Assembly (NCBI GenBank): GCA_905331475.1
Contig: CAJNYU010003962.1
Coordinates: 1 to 64,000 of the forward strand
Length of the DNA stretch: 64,000 bases
Origin: Rotaria socialis
Lineage: Eukaryota > Rotifera > Eurotatoria > Philodinida > Philodinidae
Direction: 5' to 3'
The translations under genes were made by a program, and so were the position numbers. Positions 22,781 through 36,200 of the stretch are shown in pieces. The first letter of the stretch is position 1; each line of letters opens with the position of its first letter. The notes under the pieces were generated by a model. It searched no databases and was not told the DNA's origin. It worked only from the letters and a program-made list of their open reading frames with translations.

Positions 22781-25700
22781 TAATTTCGATGAATTTCTAT
22801 TTTCGCTTTCATCTAACAGCTCCTGATGTACATATTCATTAACGAGAGTTCCAGAATAATAATTTTCCGTATCATTATCATCGTCGTCATCATCGTCATC
22901 ATCGGGTTCACTGTCGTCTCTAGTTGCTAAATGTTCTTCGTGTGTTTTCGGTTGTAATTTTAATTCTTCGGCACTTTTAAATTCAATACGAAGTACGAGG
23001 GGAAAAAATAATATTGACGCAATAACTTTCCAATTAAGATAATGCCGTATTGACATGCCACCCATCCATAAATCATTTAAAATGATTTGACAACATTTAT
23101 GTGCTACAAATTCTTGATGATGAGATATAACAGCTAGTGATAAACATGTCCAATCAGACCAATTTTTTAATTCATATGTTAATAATTGACATGTTTTATC
23201 ATCATTTTCACGATAGCATTGTTCAAGAACGCCCAAACCTAATTCGCGGAATTGCCTAGAGAAAAATTAAGAAAGAAATAAGTTCATCCGATCAAAAGTG
23301 ACATGTCAATGGGTTTAATTTAAAAATAAAAGGATCGTGCTTAACTAAAACTGTGCAGAAAATTGTTTGGATTTCTTCATGCGAGAGCAGTTTTTGTTCA
23401 AATCTGTTTCGTTTGTGTTGAATCATGGTCAGAGAAACTCAAACATTTGTCATGCAAACAAGGATTCTATTACAATTTGAGCATTACTCTGTCATAATAG
23501 CAGTTTCATAGAACTTTGAACAGCATCCGCTTGATATAAAAGCGAATCCAAGCTATAAATGCAAAAGATAATTTCATGTTTAATGAATGTGAATGAGACG
23601 GACCCTTCTTCTCGTGCATTTCTATTCGACAAAGCTCAATCAAAAAGAATAAAAATTCCCATAGAATTAAAAGTTTTATAGCTTTTTCGCCTAAGACAAA
23701 TGAGTGTGTTACCGGTCGTCAAACAGGCGCAATATTGAATCAAAATGATTACAAATCTTTTGTCAATAGATTCAATACAATCCAATTGTCTCAATGGATT
23801 TTCAGTGCGTTTCTCGATTCTGTTAATCATGTTCGAAAATTAACACCCATCAGCTTGAATATAAACAGCAAATTATCATAAAAGAAAAACTAGCCTATAG
23901 TAGCCTTTGATATTACCAAAGTCACTTAGTCAACTCAATCATGCAGAGAGATTCCTGAAGTCCTCACTAGTCTTGCTACTTACTACCCGAGTTTCAATGA
24001 ATGAATCGCTTCAAGATAGACTTCTCATGTCATTCTTTACTAATTTTAGATTAAATCCTAATGGTTATTTCATCTGACATTAAGAACAATATTCAACCGC
24101 CTGCCGGTACAGAGATTCAATGCGTCATTTATGGATATGAATCACTTACTCTGCATAACTAGCAAATTCAGTTGCTACTTCAATTTCTAATTCATCATCA
24201 TCAGCTTCATGTGCTAAAGCTTTATTTAATTGGTATGCAGCTAGTGCTAAAAATCAAAAATAAATTCAAAGAAATAACTATCTAAAGTTTATAATCAATC
24301 TTTACCTTTTGCCATAGCTTCTTCGCCTAAATTAAAAATATTAAACAAAATTAAAAAATACATTATTATTCTATTTAATTCTAACCTCTTTCCCAAAAAA
24401 ATAAAGCCATTTGATGTCGTTTTGTCAATACTGCCCATATAAGTAATTCATTATATGGAAATTGAAATGTATCATCCATTGGTTTTAATGTTGTACTAAC
24501 TGTTGTTCGATGTAACTTCACAAATCAACAGAGAAAAAAAGAATTAAATATTATTTTCTAATCAATCTTTTTATTTTCACTTGTCTTAATACAGTCGGAG
24601 GATTAAGTGTCGTTGCATAACGCATACGGAAACGTCGTCGAGTATAATTCGATCGGTAGCCATGACCCATTAATTTTTCAAGAATCAAACCTATGTCAGG
24701 TAGTGTATATTTACCTGTGGAAGCAGTCTAAAAATGAACAACGAATAATACAAATAAAATACTGAAATAGAAAATAAACCTTGCGAATTTTTCGTATATC
24801 TTTCGCGATATAATGAAGAGTATTTGGTGGGCCTTCACGCTAGAAAAAAAAATTCAATAATTCAATCAATTATATATTTTAATTGTTTAATTAGAAAAGT
24901 ATAATATTGGCATTGACCTTTTTTTTAATTGGCATTTGATGAATATTTTCAAGTTATTTCTGTGCTTATCAAAGTGTTTATCTAAGAATTGATGAGCATG
25001 CAGATTTCCGAAGAATTTCGCTTCAATATACTTGGAAAAAAAACTAGATAATAATCGCTAATATTTAATCTTCTCTTTGAAATAAAGAAAAATAAAAATT
25101 ATTCCAATGAATCTTGAGATCAAAATCCTAAACCAGAGAAATATCTACTAGTGAATCGATTAATCAATATTGATCTAGAATTATGTAGTCCTTAATTGGT
25201 TATGAATGTCTGAAAAAGGATTTCGAGTTCATAGCTTATTGTTATTGGCATATTGATTGTTGAAGGTTATACATAATGCTGTGAAAAAGTTTGAGATACT
25301 TTCATTATACGACGATTGTAAAACTATTCTCATTAGGATTTGCTTCTGTGCAAAATTCCAAGCTGACATTCGAAATTCAATTTTCTGTAGCGAAACTATC
25401 TATCAGTTCATATTCAAATATACTATATCAAAAACCAACAGCAATAGGTGATGAAACCGAATACTATTCGGTATACTTATAACGCATTAGAGTTTATAAC
25501 ATGCACTTTCTTCTAATTCAACAGTAGTGATTAATCAGCCGAAGGGCATTTTTGGTAGCCGGCATAATCAAAGCCATTGCGATTCACATAGATATATATA
25601 TATTATATTACTTGTAAATACTTATGAAGCTCTACTTACGGATGCTTATTCAAGGATAATCCGAACAAAATCTATTATATTCATCTATAGAATGTATGAG

Positions 25701-28700
25701 TGATGATGTTATAATTCTGTCAATTCAAAACAAGAACAAAAATGAACACATTGATGTGATTTTTCATAATGAATCGGAAGTCATTATTTCCTATTTTATC
25801 CTTTCTTTTTCCTTCACATCGTTATAATAATTATTGAATGGCGAGAAAAGATTATTTCCGGAGATGCTTGTCGATGTTCATTTTACTTGATGTGGTAAAT
25901 ACGACTAAAGATAAGGTCCGTGTTAGTTCTTGTCTCGAAAAGCATTTAGATATGGAACGGAATCTCAAGAGGAAATTGAATAAAATTTCCGGCATGTCGA
26001 AACCATTAAAATGTGTAACCTTTCAAAATCATATCTATATCGATTAGTATCTTTACTTAAGTACAATGTCAACGGAAGGAATCTATCCCTGAGATCGTTA
26101 AGAAAACAAAAAGAGAATTGTTATATTACCGTGTTATAGAGTTCTTCGAGTCGATGAATAGTTAATAGTTTTTGCATGTAAATTCCGTTCTCAAGTAATA
26201 ATCGACAAAATTCGACTTTATCAGTTTTTAAAGCCGTTACCAAAATTTCTTCTAATGCTTGTTCCTAATGAATTTATTATATTAGAATAAGTTCATGGTT
26301 GAATTCTTTTTCGTCCTTACTGGCCATTGATGAGCACCAGATAGAATATAATTTCGCGCTATATCAACTCGATTCCATGTCAAAGCAAGTTTTAATTGAT
26401 CAATAGATGATGCACAGGAACTACGTAGCAATGCAATTAATATAGATAAATCAATATCTTGTGATGATTCTTCGCCCATACGAAATATTGTAATCTTTAA
26501 AAATCGAAACAAAAATTCTTGTTTTATGATATTCTACAGAAAACAAAGCATTACCAAATCTCGTTTTTTTACACACATCATTAATTCTTGAAAAATATTT
26601 TTTGCTTGTTTGCTTGTATACATAAATGTTTTCATTATAGTATGCATTAATTGTGCTTGAATATCAGGAGCCATCGTGCTACAATAGATCGTTGAAATTT
26701 CTACAAATTACTTGAACAACATCTACTAGCGAAAACCCTCTGGGATTTACATATTAAACATGATATAGACACTGTTGCTAACCAGGACAAGACTGGCTTA
26801 TGCCGACTATTTAAGGTCAAATTTCTGCGTCATTTTTATATTCAATCCTGCAGAGATGCAATTAGGAAGTATTTCCTATGTCACAGAAAGACGGTCTTGA
26901 AATAGTCTGCCTTTTTATATCGTTCACAAGCATCTGTCAAACTGTGGCACAACAGGAAGCAGAATACTGATACGACTTTCGCAATTTTCCCTTAGTGATG
27001 TCTGTAAAAGAAGTCACAACATTTACTGTTACTATTCAACATGAAAATTGACTAATGAGAAAATTTTCATAGCATCATGAAAGTGTCTAATTGATAATGA
27101 GATATTGTAAATATTTTTTTTACAAAAAGAAAAACCATCAGTTTAATGTTCGTATATGTTTATATAGAACTGCCAAATTTACAATTGCTATTCGTACACT
27201 AATTAATATGTGAGCAGTCTGACGAGACACATTATTAAATAACTTGAAAGAAAAATTCTTATTTTCTCGGTCCACTGATGATCGTTGCACGACTAATTTA
27301 TTCTGTAAGAACGATTTAAATGTCAAAAATATGATAGTTGTCAATCACAATGTTTTCCGAGCATTCAATTCGAAAGGAAAATCTTGACTTGAATGACTAG
27401 AGCAGAAAACAAATATTGCATTTGACATACTCACAAAAACAAAATCCTGGTTAATCTCTTGCAAGCTATAATTGGATTTTCTCAGTCCTATTGATCTAAT
27501 TTTGAACCATTACTGTATTTCATTCTAGTCAATGAATAATAATTTACATACCCATCGTCTCTAGCATATCGATGTGTAAATGAAATCAGATCAGCCGCAC
27601 GACCGCTTCCGTCACAAACAACAACGGGCACTGGCGGATTATCTGTAACATGTTCTAAAACCATTCGAATTGTATTCGTTCCGCCTTCGACAACAACACA
27701 TACAACAGGAATATTGGAATTTTCAGCTTGAACAAAACAAAAACGAGCGCACTTGATTCTTATCAAAAGAAATCTTCACTGTTTTAATTTTTAAAGGCAT
27801 ACCTGTTTGTGCATTTGTTTGTTTCAGCAGAAATCTTTCAAAACGTTTCCTTAACAAAATTTCACCTCCATATCGTCCACTTGTTCCATTATCAACAAGT
27901 AAGAAATAATAATGATTACTATTTAATGTTGCATTATTTTTAGTTGCTAATGCTTTTGAATGATATGAAACAAGTTTCTAAAATGAAAAGAAAAGTGTTT
28001 TTTTCTATAACTCATTATAATTTTTCCTTTACATTAATTCCAATTAAATTTTCTCGTCCTTCCACAACACCCCATGGTGAAAAGCCAATACAAACAATGT
28101 CAGACTTAGCTTTTGGTGATCGAGCAAAAAGCGCATCACCAACATGTTTAACAACACCTAGAATATTAATATAAAATAGAACAAACATTTTTTGCATATT
28201 TCATTTTACCTTGTTGGCAACCATTTGTTATAATCCATGCTCCAGTTGTTTTTGCTGCTCGAAAAAGTCCTTTTTTTAGTACACGTTTTAATTTTGGTTG
28301 TAATTCAAAATTAGCAATACCACCATCAATCGATATAACGAGACGTGGTAATTTTAGATTCCATACACGTAAAAACAATTTCAATACTAAATCTGGTCGT
28401 GTATCATATGAAAGTCGAAGATACTAAAACAACAACAAAATAAGCGTTTAATTTTATTGAATTTATTAATTAGCAAATTGATTCACTTGAGCTTTTGTTG
28501 GATGTGCCAAACCTTCGAATTCAATGACACCGAATGCATCTGTCGGTTCCGGTCTTGTATGTTTCTGTATTGACCATGGCTCATCTTTATTTACTGATAG
28601 AAATTTCATATTGTGCGCTGATATTTGTACATGTTCACTATGCTCAAGAAAATATCTTCCGCAACTACAACGTCCTACTTGTTGATCGTTTTTTGTTGGA

Positions 28701-28859
28701 ATAAATTTTAAACATTCTCGTTTTTTAAATGTACGTTGAATCCATGATACATTACTATCAGACTGATAAATAAAACAAAGAGAGAGTAGAAACAAGTTAA
28801 CCCAGTAGCAAAAACGTTTATTCTTTTTGATATCATACCGATGTGGGCGTGACCATCAT
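19582..28859 (-). CDS. TRPM-family cation channel
   Basis: 23 exons on minus: 28839-28859, 28487-28762, 28210-28423, 28033-28157, 27803-27977, 27552-27726, 26555-26678, 26321-26494, 26130-26264, 24780-24839, 24581-24727, 24386-24515, 24306-24326, 24150-24246, 22357-23255, 22250-22302, 22148-22189, 21606-21812, 21407-21547, 20998-21352, 20813-20945, 19960-20453, 19582-19895. They join to 1503 residues. The N-terminal SLOG/TRPM homology region is clear ([44 protein letters not shown]). The ankyrin-like helical MHR part, six TM segments, a pore at about 1060-1085 ([17 protein letters not shown]) and the TRP helix (QVWKYHRY) follow. A C-terminal coiled-coil region contains RLQRLEDL. There is no alpha-kinase or NUDT9H domain, so it resembles the TRPM1/3 type. 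Before S1 is an inserted low-complexity linker with poly-Asp and poly-Asn. The start is a tiny exon (MMVTPTS) and less sure. Confidence 0.92.
22741..22776 (-). repeat. Poly-asparagine-coding trinucleotide tract in TRPM
   Basis: An ATT trinucleotide run on plus reads AAT codons on minus, giving about 12 Asn in the linker between the MHR region and S1. A GAT/GAC (poly-Asp) run lies nearby at about 22871-22902. Such runs are prone to length change. Confidence 0.8.
23256..24149 (-). other. TRPM large introns (also 24840-26129 and 26679-27551)
   Basis: Three TRPM introns of about 0.9, 1.3 and 0.9 kb stand out among the roughly 50-bp introns of the gene. I see no transposon ends, ORF with homology or RNA gene in them. 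The two exon-like open stretches in the third (27435-27480, 27138-27344) do not fit the phase of flanking exons. Confidence 0.5.
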
Positions 28860-29216
28860 TAACTACGAGAAAAAGGTTTCTTTGTATTATGGTATTGACA
28901 CGACAGAATATGCTACTGTTGATGCTGATGATAATATGAGAAAAAGGAAAAAGAAAAGCATCATCGTCTTGCACCACTCTTGTTATTATTGCACATTTCT
29001 TTTTCTGAGCTGAAGAGAGGGAAGAAGAAAAAGAAGAAGAAGAAGAAAAAAAGACTGACGATATTTATAATCGGATATTAACATAGATGCCCCCACATTC
29101 AGTGAGAGATTTGTAATGCTTTGAAGAACTTCACAAGAGATATTCCATGGATATTCATATTTTTTTTCTTGTTTTGAATTATACAACGAGACGAAAAAAA
29201 CAATTGAGGATTATCA

Positions 29217-29218
<2 letters not shown>

Positions 29219-29248
<30 letters not shown>
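29219..29248. repeat. (AC)n microsatellite
   Basis: About fifteen perfect AC units between the TRPM start and the RNF34 stop, with purine-rich GAA/AAG runs on both sides (29014-29050, 29259-29271). Confidence 0.95.
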
Positions 29249-29250
<2 letters not shown>

Positions 29251-29410
29251 AAAGACAAAAAAAAGAAGAAGCAATATATAAAATGAAAATCCAACTGGAA
29301 TGATCTAGTTCATAATCATATAATAAATCTAATGATGTTCCGTTTCGTTAAAGAGGGCTGTACAAATACATAAAAATAAGATGTTTACTTCTTTTTCTTC
29401 TTCTTCTTTT

Positions 29411-31966
29411 TCATGACTTGAAAACGCGAACAACACGAACAATATTCGACCGACAAATTGGACATTCAGCGAGTAATTTTCCACATTTGACACAAGTCAC
29501 CTGCAAGAAAAGAAAATTGTATTAAAAGTTAATCACAAGACAAAAGTCTGGATTATTCTAGTAGCAATAGATTAACGTATTGTTTAATTTTCGACAAAGA
29601 GAAAAGGATCAAAGAAGCTTAAAAATTCTGTAAAAATGAGTCCTTGCGTAAAATTGGTCGAGTTGACTTTCTCGTTTGTCGATTCAAAAGGATTTAGTTT
29701 GCATGCATATATTTAGTATGACAATTATAAATTTAAAAGAGATCTACAAATCCCATTCTCTATTGAAGATTTGCGAACGACTAATATAATAATCAAGCCG
29801 ACTGCCAAGCTTATTTTATAATTTAATCATCATATAAATGACTTTTTCAGTTATCTCTTGATTCAATCAATAGTAAAAAAGATTATCGAAAAAAAAAAGA
29901 GAAAGATTCAACTTACCATATGACCGCAATCTAAAAAGACACAATCAGCAATTGCATCCATGCATACTTTACATAGTTCACTATCGCTTGCTGTAGCATT
30001 GTCAAGCTCTTTAGCTAGAAGAATAGAAAAGACGAATAATTTCTGAGGGGGTCATTTATCATATGAAAGTTTACTTTTGATTTTTTCATTCTGTCGATCA
30101 CGATAAAGTCTTCGGACTTTTTCAATTAATTCATTTTTCTCAACACATCCTTTATAATCAACAAAGTTTGCTATTAAAATTTCTTTTAATTCTCGAACAC
30201 TTAAATCTTCAATATTTTGTTCATTGTTTAATTCACTGAGAGATTTTCGACGTGCTCGTTGAGTTGTGGTGGCTTGTTGTTGCTGCTAAATATAAAAGAA
30301 AAAAATATTAATTAACTTTCCTGAAAATTATTTATATTTTTCTGCAAGAGATAATAGAAAAATTTAATAATATATTAGTTTTTGTTTGTCCCAGGAGATA
30401 GATTGTAGCCATGATCCAATCTTCATCGCGAAGGTAATATATTTGAGTTTTAGTAATGATTATTCATAGTTGATTGTTTTGCATCATCAGTCTAATGTCT
30501 GATGGCATGTATTAACTCCTTTAGCTTATTGGTGTTTATGCGAAAGAGGTATATCGAAGAATATATTTATACTGCTCTTTTTATCTAGATTTATACGAGT
30601 GAGGCTAGCAAATGATTGTCAGATATCAACTAGAACTCATCGGAAAATTTCGAACACGATGAATAGATTTTATCTTCTTCTATTTCAAATGTTAGATATA
30701 TTGTTTCCCTCTTCGAGAAGGTCTGAAGTGAATCTGCTATCTAATTAATAAATGAATATTAATTATACGATCTTCTCAAGAGACTCCTAACTAATGCTAC
30801 TATTAAGTCACACATTTCAAGAATACATTCATAGTTTTAAAAGAAAACTCGCACTCCTAGGTCATTGTAACAACTAATAAATATGATTCATGGCTATAGG
30901 ATATGACACACCACGTTTTCTTTTATATTGAATTTCCTCTTAACAGAATATTATAAAGCGAGCCATGTACTAACGAACAATAGTAGGCAATTTTTTATTG
31001 CGGAAAAGAGCACCTAATAATAGATGCCTACCATATTAGTATTAGCTGTTGTTTCATTGGTTGTCGTTCTTCGTTGGTGTGTCTGCGGACTTGCTGATGT
31101 ACTATTTGTTGTTGTGGTGGTGGTATAAACAAAATTCCCTGGAGATGTGAAAGTGTAAGTAAAAGGTCCATTCGTTGTTGAACCAAAATTAAATGTTGAT
31201 GTTCCATTCGCATTATTTGTAGTCGTCGTTGTTGTGGTTGTTGTTTGTTGGTGATCACCAAGTGTATGATGTAAAACACCAGATACTGTATTTGTGACGT
31301 AATCTTGTAAATTAGCAGCAAAATGATTCATTTGACTAGCAAATGATGACATTGTATGTTGAAAATTGTTAAAATTTCCATTTTTAGGCGATGGAGGAGG
31401 AGGTGGTGGTGGAGGCGGCATGACAGTTGATGTTGTAGATGATGAAGAGGCACTTGTTGATGTTGAAAATTGATTAAAAGTTGTATGAAATTGTTGTTGA
31501 TTGGCGTTTGTTGAGGTTGAAGCTTGTTGTTGCTGTTGATGTTGTTGCTGTTGTTGTTGGATAAATAAACGTGTAAAAGGTAATTGCCTATTTCGTACAA
31601 TTAAATCGACAAGTTCTTGTTTTTCTGTACATGTATGATGAGAAATATTTTTTGCTTGTAAATAGCACCGTAAATGCTTAACTTTTAATGCTAATAGCTG
31701 GTCATCAGTTGTTGAATCACTTGAAATTAATTGACATGTAAGACATATACGATATGGTTGATTATAATGACGTTCACGGGGTGCACAATTCGTACAGTAG
31801 TATTGACGACAAACTGCACAACTTTTCTAAACAGAGAAACATATTCACGAGAGAATTATTTCTATGAGTCAAATGAAGATTTTACTTTTCGTTTAGTTAT
31901 AGTATATGTCGAATGACAATGTTCACATTGATCATTTGAGGTGCTGGAGTAGGATGATGATGGCAT
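29411..31966 (-). CDS. RNF34: RNF34/RFFL-type E3 ubiquitin ligase (FYVE-like + SAP-like + RING)
   Basis: Five exons: 31886-31966, 31032-31826, 30075-30285, 29917-30014, 29411-29500, joining to 424 residues. The N-terminal FYVE-type zinc finger has eight cysteines at 14, 17, 30, 33, 38, 41, 55 and 58. A SAP-like helix pair follows ([15 protein letters not shown]...[10 protein letters not shown]). Then comes a long low-complexity linker rich in Gln, Pro, Thr and Ser. A second SAP-like segment is [20 protein letters not shown]. The C-terminal RING ([27 protein letters not shown]...CPICR) ends in VRVFKS, as in RNF34 and rififylin. The family ubiquitinates caspases, p53-pathway and membrane-trafficking proteins (family knowledge). 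Cannot separate RNF34 from RFFL. Its start diverges from the myosin light-chain gene. Confidence 0.9.
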
Positions 31967-32424
31967 TTTTTTCAATATTGATAATAGCTTGAAACAATTT
32001 TGAAACAGAGACGCCACGTCTAGAATTGAAAAACAAAAATTTATAGAGATTAAGAATGAATTTATGACTTATTACCTCTCGAAGTTTATTGAACAAATCA
32101 ATAATTCATAAAAGAATATCTTTTCTGCTCGTTTTTTTCTTCTTGGTATCGGTCAATCAATCAATCTGACATCTTGTTGTTGCTCGTTTTGTTTTTGACC
32201 AATAAATAATTATTCAAATTGTCTAATAAAAAAAAAGCAATAAATATTTTTTTCTAAACTAAACAAGAAATCTTCTAATGAAGATATTTTTCGTTAAAAA
32301 TAGAAATAAAACATTTTTTTACAGCGACATCTGTAATTGTGTAGATGTGAGAAAAGTAAATAAAATAGAAAATTGCAATAGAACTAGACGAATATTCATT
32401 GTTGAATTAGCCTAAAACTCCGAA
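31967..32424. promoter_or_regulatory. Shared divergent promoter region RNF34 / myosin light chain
   Basis: 458 bp between two start codons on opposite strands. Acceptor-like sites lie at TTCTAG (minus, about 55 bp before the RNF34 ATG) and GAATTAG (32404-32410, 14 bp before the light-chain ATG). No clear TATA box was seen. Confidence 0.5.
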
Positions 32425-33048
32425 ATGGCAGCTCGTGTTAAAGCCAAACAACCGGCTAAAAAACGTCAGCAACGTGCTACTTCGAATATATTTGCGATGT
32501 TTGATCAATCGCAAATACAAGAATATAAGGAAGCTTTTAATATTATTGATCATGATCGAGTTTGTTTTAGAATATTACAATTCTTAAAGGTGACCTATTG
32601 ATTTTTATTGAATAGGATGGTTTTATAAGTAGTGATGATTTACGCGATATGTTTGCATCGTTAGGTAAAGTTGTGCCTGATTCAGAACTCGAAGCAATGA
32701 TTCGTGAAGCACCAGGAGATCTTAATTTTACTAGTACGTGAAATAATTTGTTTTTATTTAATAAAAATTCATTTTGTTTTTTCTTCAGTGTTTTTAACTT
32801 TATTTGGTGAAAAATTAACAGGTTCAGATCCTGAAGATGTTATACGTAATGCATTTGCAGCATTAGACGACGATCGTACTGGTAAAATAAGTGAAGAACG
32901 TTTACGTGAATTATTAATGTCTATGGGTGATCGTTATACAGAAGAAGAAGTTGATGAATTATTTAAAGAGGCTCCGATTAAAAATGGTCTTTTTGATTAT
33001 CAAGAATTTGTTAATATTCTTAAATATGGAAAGAAAGATCAAGATTAA
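32425..33048 (+). CDS. Myosin regulatory light chain, smooth/non-muscle type
   Basis: Three exons: 32425-32559, 32616-32733, 32789-33048, joining to 170 residues. The N-terminal basic tail [16 protein letters not shown] contains the Thr19-Ser20 pair matching the activating phosphorylation sites of MYL9/MYL12/spaghetti-squash. The first EF-hand ([12 protein letters not shown]) is canonical. Later EF-hands are degenerate ([12 protein letters not shown]). The product binds the IQ motif of myosin II heavy chain and controls contractility. Introns are 55-56 bp. Confidence 0.95.
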
Positions 33049-33220
33049 AGAAACGATAGTTCTTTTTTTTCTTTTCATGAACAGATCTATTTTTCCGCTT
33101 ATTTTTTTTCTTCTATTGCCATTTCCATTGCTTTATTATAATTATTATTTTTGCTAAATTAATTACATTCGATCTAATTGAAATGTATGTTCTGCGATTT
33201 TTAGATCAGAAACAAAATAA

Positions 33221-36200
33221 ATGGAAAACGATGATTTCACTCAAGGTACAGATCAGAATGTTAAAAATTTTAATAATAATAACCTTTTTCTGTTTTGTTT
33301 TTGCAGAAGATTTTACATTTGATGATGAATCATCGAATAAAAAGAAAAATCCGAAAGGAAAAAAGAAGAATAAATCAAGTGGATTTCAATCATTTGGTAT
33401 GTCAATTTTTGAATTACCTAATAAAGAAGATTGAGTTATTAGCTATTATTTGTGTGATTAATGCTCTTGGAATTTCATTCGTTTGAAAACAAAATTTTCA
33501 CGTCGGTATTGAAAGACTAAGAACGTAGTAAAAACTACTCTATATAATTTTCTTCTCATAAAATTATTCCAAGTTAAGTATTAATGCTTCACGACATTTG
33601 GGGCTAGTCATTTTTTCTGTTATTGAAAGCTTTAAATAGATAACTTAGTTATGCAAACAAAGAAAGGCGTATTGTAGGTCTGCATCATTCAATATAACGA
33701 GTTATTCAAACGACATTAATAATTTTAGGATTATCTGCACCTGTATTCAAAGCGGTAGTGAAACGTGGTTATAAAGTGCCAACACCAATTCAACGCAAAG
33801 TATGAAGTTCAATTAAGTTAGAATGTTCTTTTCTCTATTACTTTTCTTAATTCATAGGCAATACCAGTAATCTTAAAAAATAGGGATGTTGTGGCAATGG
33901 CCCGTACTGGTAGTGGAAAAACGGCTGCATTTCTTATACCGATGTTTGAAAAATTGAAAGGACATGATCCAAATTCTGGCCCACGTGCACTCATTCTTTC
34001 ACCAACTCGTGAATTAGCTTTACAAACACTCAAATTTTCACTTCAAGTATATATGATAAATAAAAATGCTCCCCATTGTTTCCATGTTTTGTTTTCCGTT
34101 TAGCTTGGGAAATTTACTGATCTCATAGCAACAGCCATTCTTGGTGGTGAAAAGTAAGAAATCCTTGCGTTGGGAATATTTTCTATTTCTTTTTTCATAT
34201 CTATTTAGACTTGAAGAACAATTTAGTAATTTACATGCTCATCCGGATATGTAAGCGAAAAACTTTTGAGTCTAGTTTTCCTGAATAATGTTTTTTTCTA
34301 TTAAGTATTATTGCAACACCTGGTCGTTTTATGCATTTATGTATTGAAATGGATCTTAAATTACATGATGTTAAATATGTTGTATTCGATGAAGCAGATC
34401 GGTATGTTTTTGATTGAAATATTCGATTTTATTTTTCTTTTACAAATTTTTATTTATTTAGTTTATTTGAAATGGGTTTTCAAGAACAGATAAATGATAT
34501 TATCAAACGTTTACCATCGCAGCGTCAAACTTTGTTATTCTCTGCTACACTATCAAAAGTTCTAGCAGAATTTGCTAAAGCAGGTCTTTATGAACCGGAA
34601 TTAATTCGTCTTGATCTTGAAATGAAATTAAATGACAATTTAAAATTATTATTTTTTCATTCACGTCATGATGATAAAACTGCGCTACTTCTATATGTTC
34701 TTCGTTCAGTCATACCAGTCGATCAACAAGTTGTTATTTTTGTTGCTACACGTCATCATTGTGAATATTTAAGAGAATTACTCGAACAACAACCGCAACA
34801 AGAGTTATTTTCAGCTGTTACTATTTATTCATCACTTGATCATTCAACAAGAAAAATCAATCTCGGAAGATACCAATCTGGTAAAGTACGAGTATTAATT
34901 GTAACAGATATCGCTGCAAGAGGCATAGATATTCCATCACTTGATAATGTTATTAATTATAATTTTTCTCCAACACCAAAATTATTTCTTCATCGTGTCG
35001 GTCGTGTTGCACGCGCTGGCCGTATGGGTACAGCATATTCATTCATTTCGTCGGATGAACTATCGTATTTATTCGATGTACAAGAATTTATTGGTAAAAC
35101 ACTAATATATGCATCAAATGAATCAAATGCTGATGATTACCATTTATTATTCGGTAATGTTCCACAAACAATAATCGATGAAGAATCTGAAACGATACGA
35201 AAAATAACAGAGATCAATGTTGATTTAATCAATTTATTCAAAGTACAACAAAATGGATATCTACATTATGTAAAATCACGACCACCATCATCGTATGCAT
35301 CAATTAAACAAACGAAACAGTATTATAAACAAATAATGGACATGGCTATACATCCGATTTTCAAAGAAATTTATAGTATTGAAGATTTAACACCTAATTC
35401 ACTTATTAAACAATTGAAATCATTTCGAACCAAGAATGTAAGTTAAGAGAGAAATAGCAACACTACAAAATAAACTTAAGGAGGAAACTATCCTGTATGA
35501 TTTAGAAATTTTGAATAGGAATTAACGCGCCAAGATTGACTAATGCGTAGAGTATTAACTAGATGGTCCAATGTTTTGCTCGAGTTAGTTTTTGAATTTC
35601 AATCTCTATTTAAAATCGAAGTGAGAGTTGAACTCTTCGACCACACTCAACGCATTGGCATCTTCAATGTGTCGGAAACACATATTCATTTGGATAGCGT
35701 CTTTTATTTTTATGGTATCTCGACCTTTTTGAAGTGATAAATATTTCTTCTCAAAATACCACTCTTATGAAATATACTCTTTGATTATTATTTTTTTTTC
35801 TCGGAATGAGAAAATAAAATCCATTTTCGATAGAAACTCGCTAATACAACCATCGTTGCTTTAAATCTGATTTTGTCTTTTGTATTTCATGTTATAAAAG
35901 TAGTAAAAATATATTCTTTTGCGATAGACAATCTTCGAAGTGAATCCATCTGCAAGCAATGCTGCATGTGCAATCATGAAACGAAAACGAGCTCATGATG
36001 ATAAACTAATTCTAAAACATGGTAAAAAAGATCAATCGTTACCAGAAATTAATAACGACTCAGATGATGACGATCAGCGAAAAACACTTGAGGTATGCAA
36101 TATTGAATATAACGAAGCAAAAACAAATTTTCGTGTAGGTAGATAATATGACCATAACTATTCAAGATCCAAATGGACCAAATTATGATAGTATGGAACC

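Noticed and set aside
27138..27480. Two exon-like minus stretches (27435-27480 and 27138-27344) as TRPM exons
   Set aside because: Phase is wrong for the next TRPM exon at 26678, while joining 27552 directly to 26678 restores the conserved TRPM sequence.
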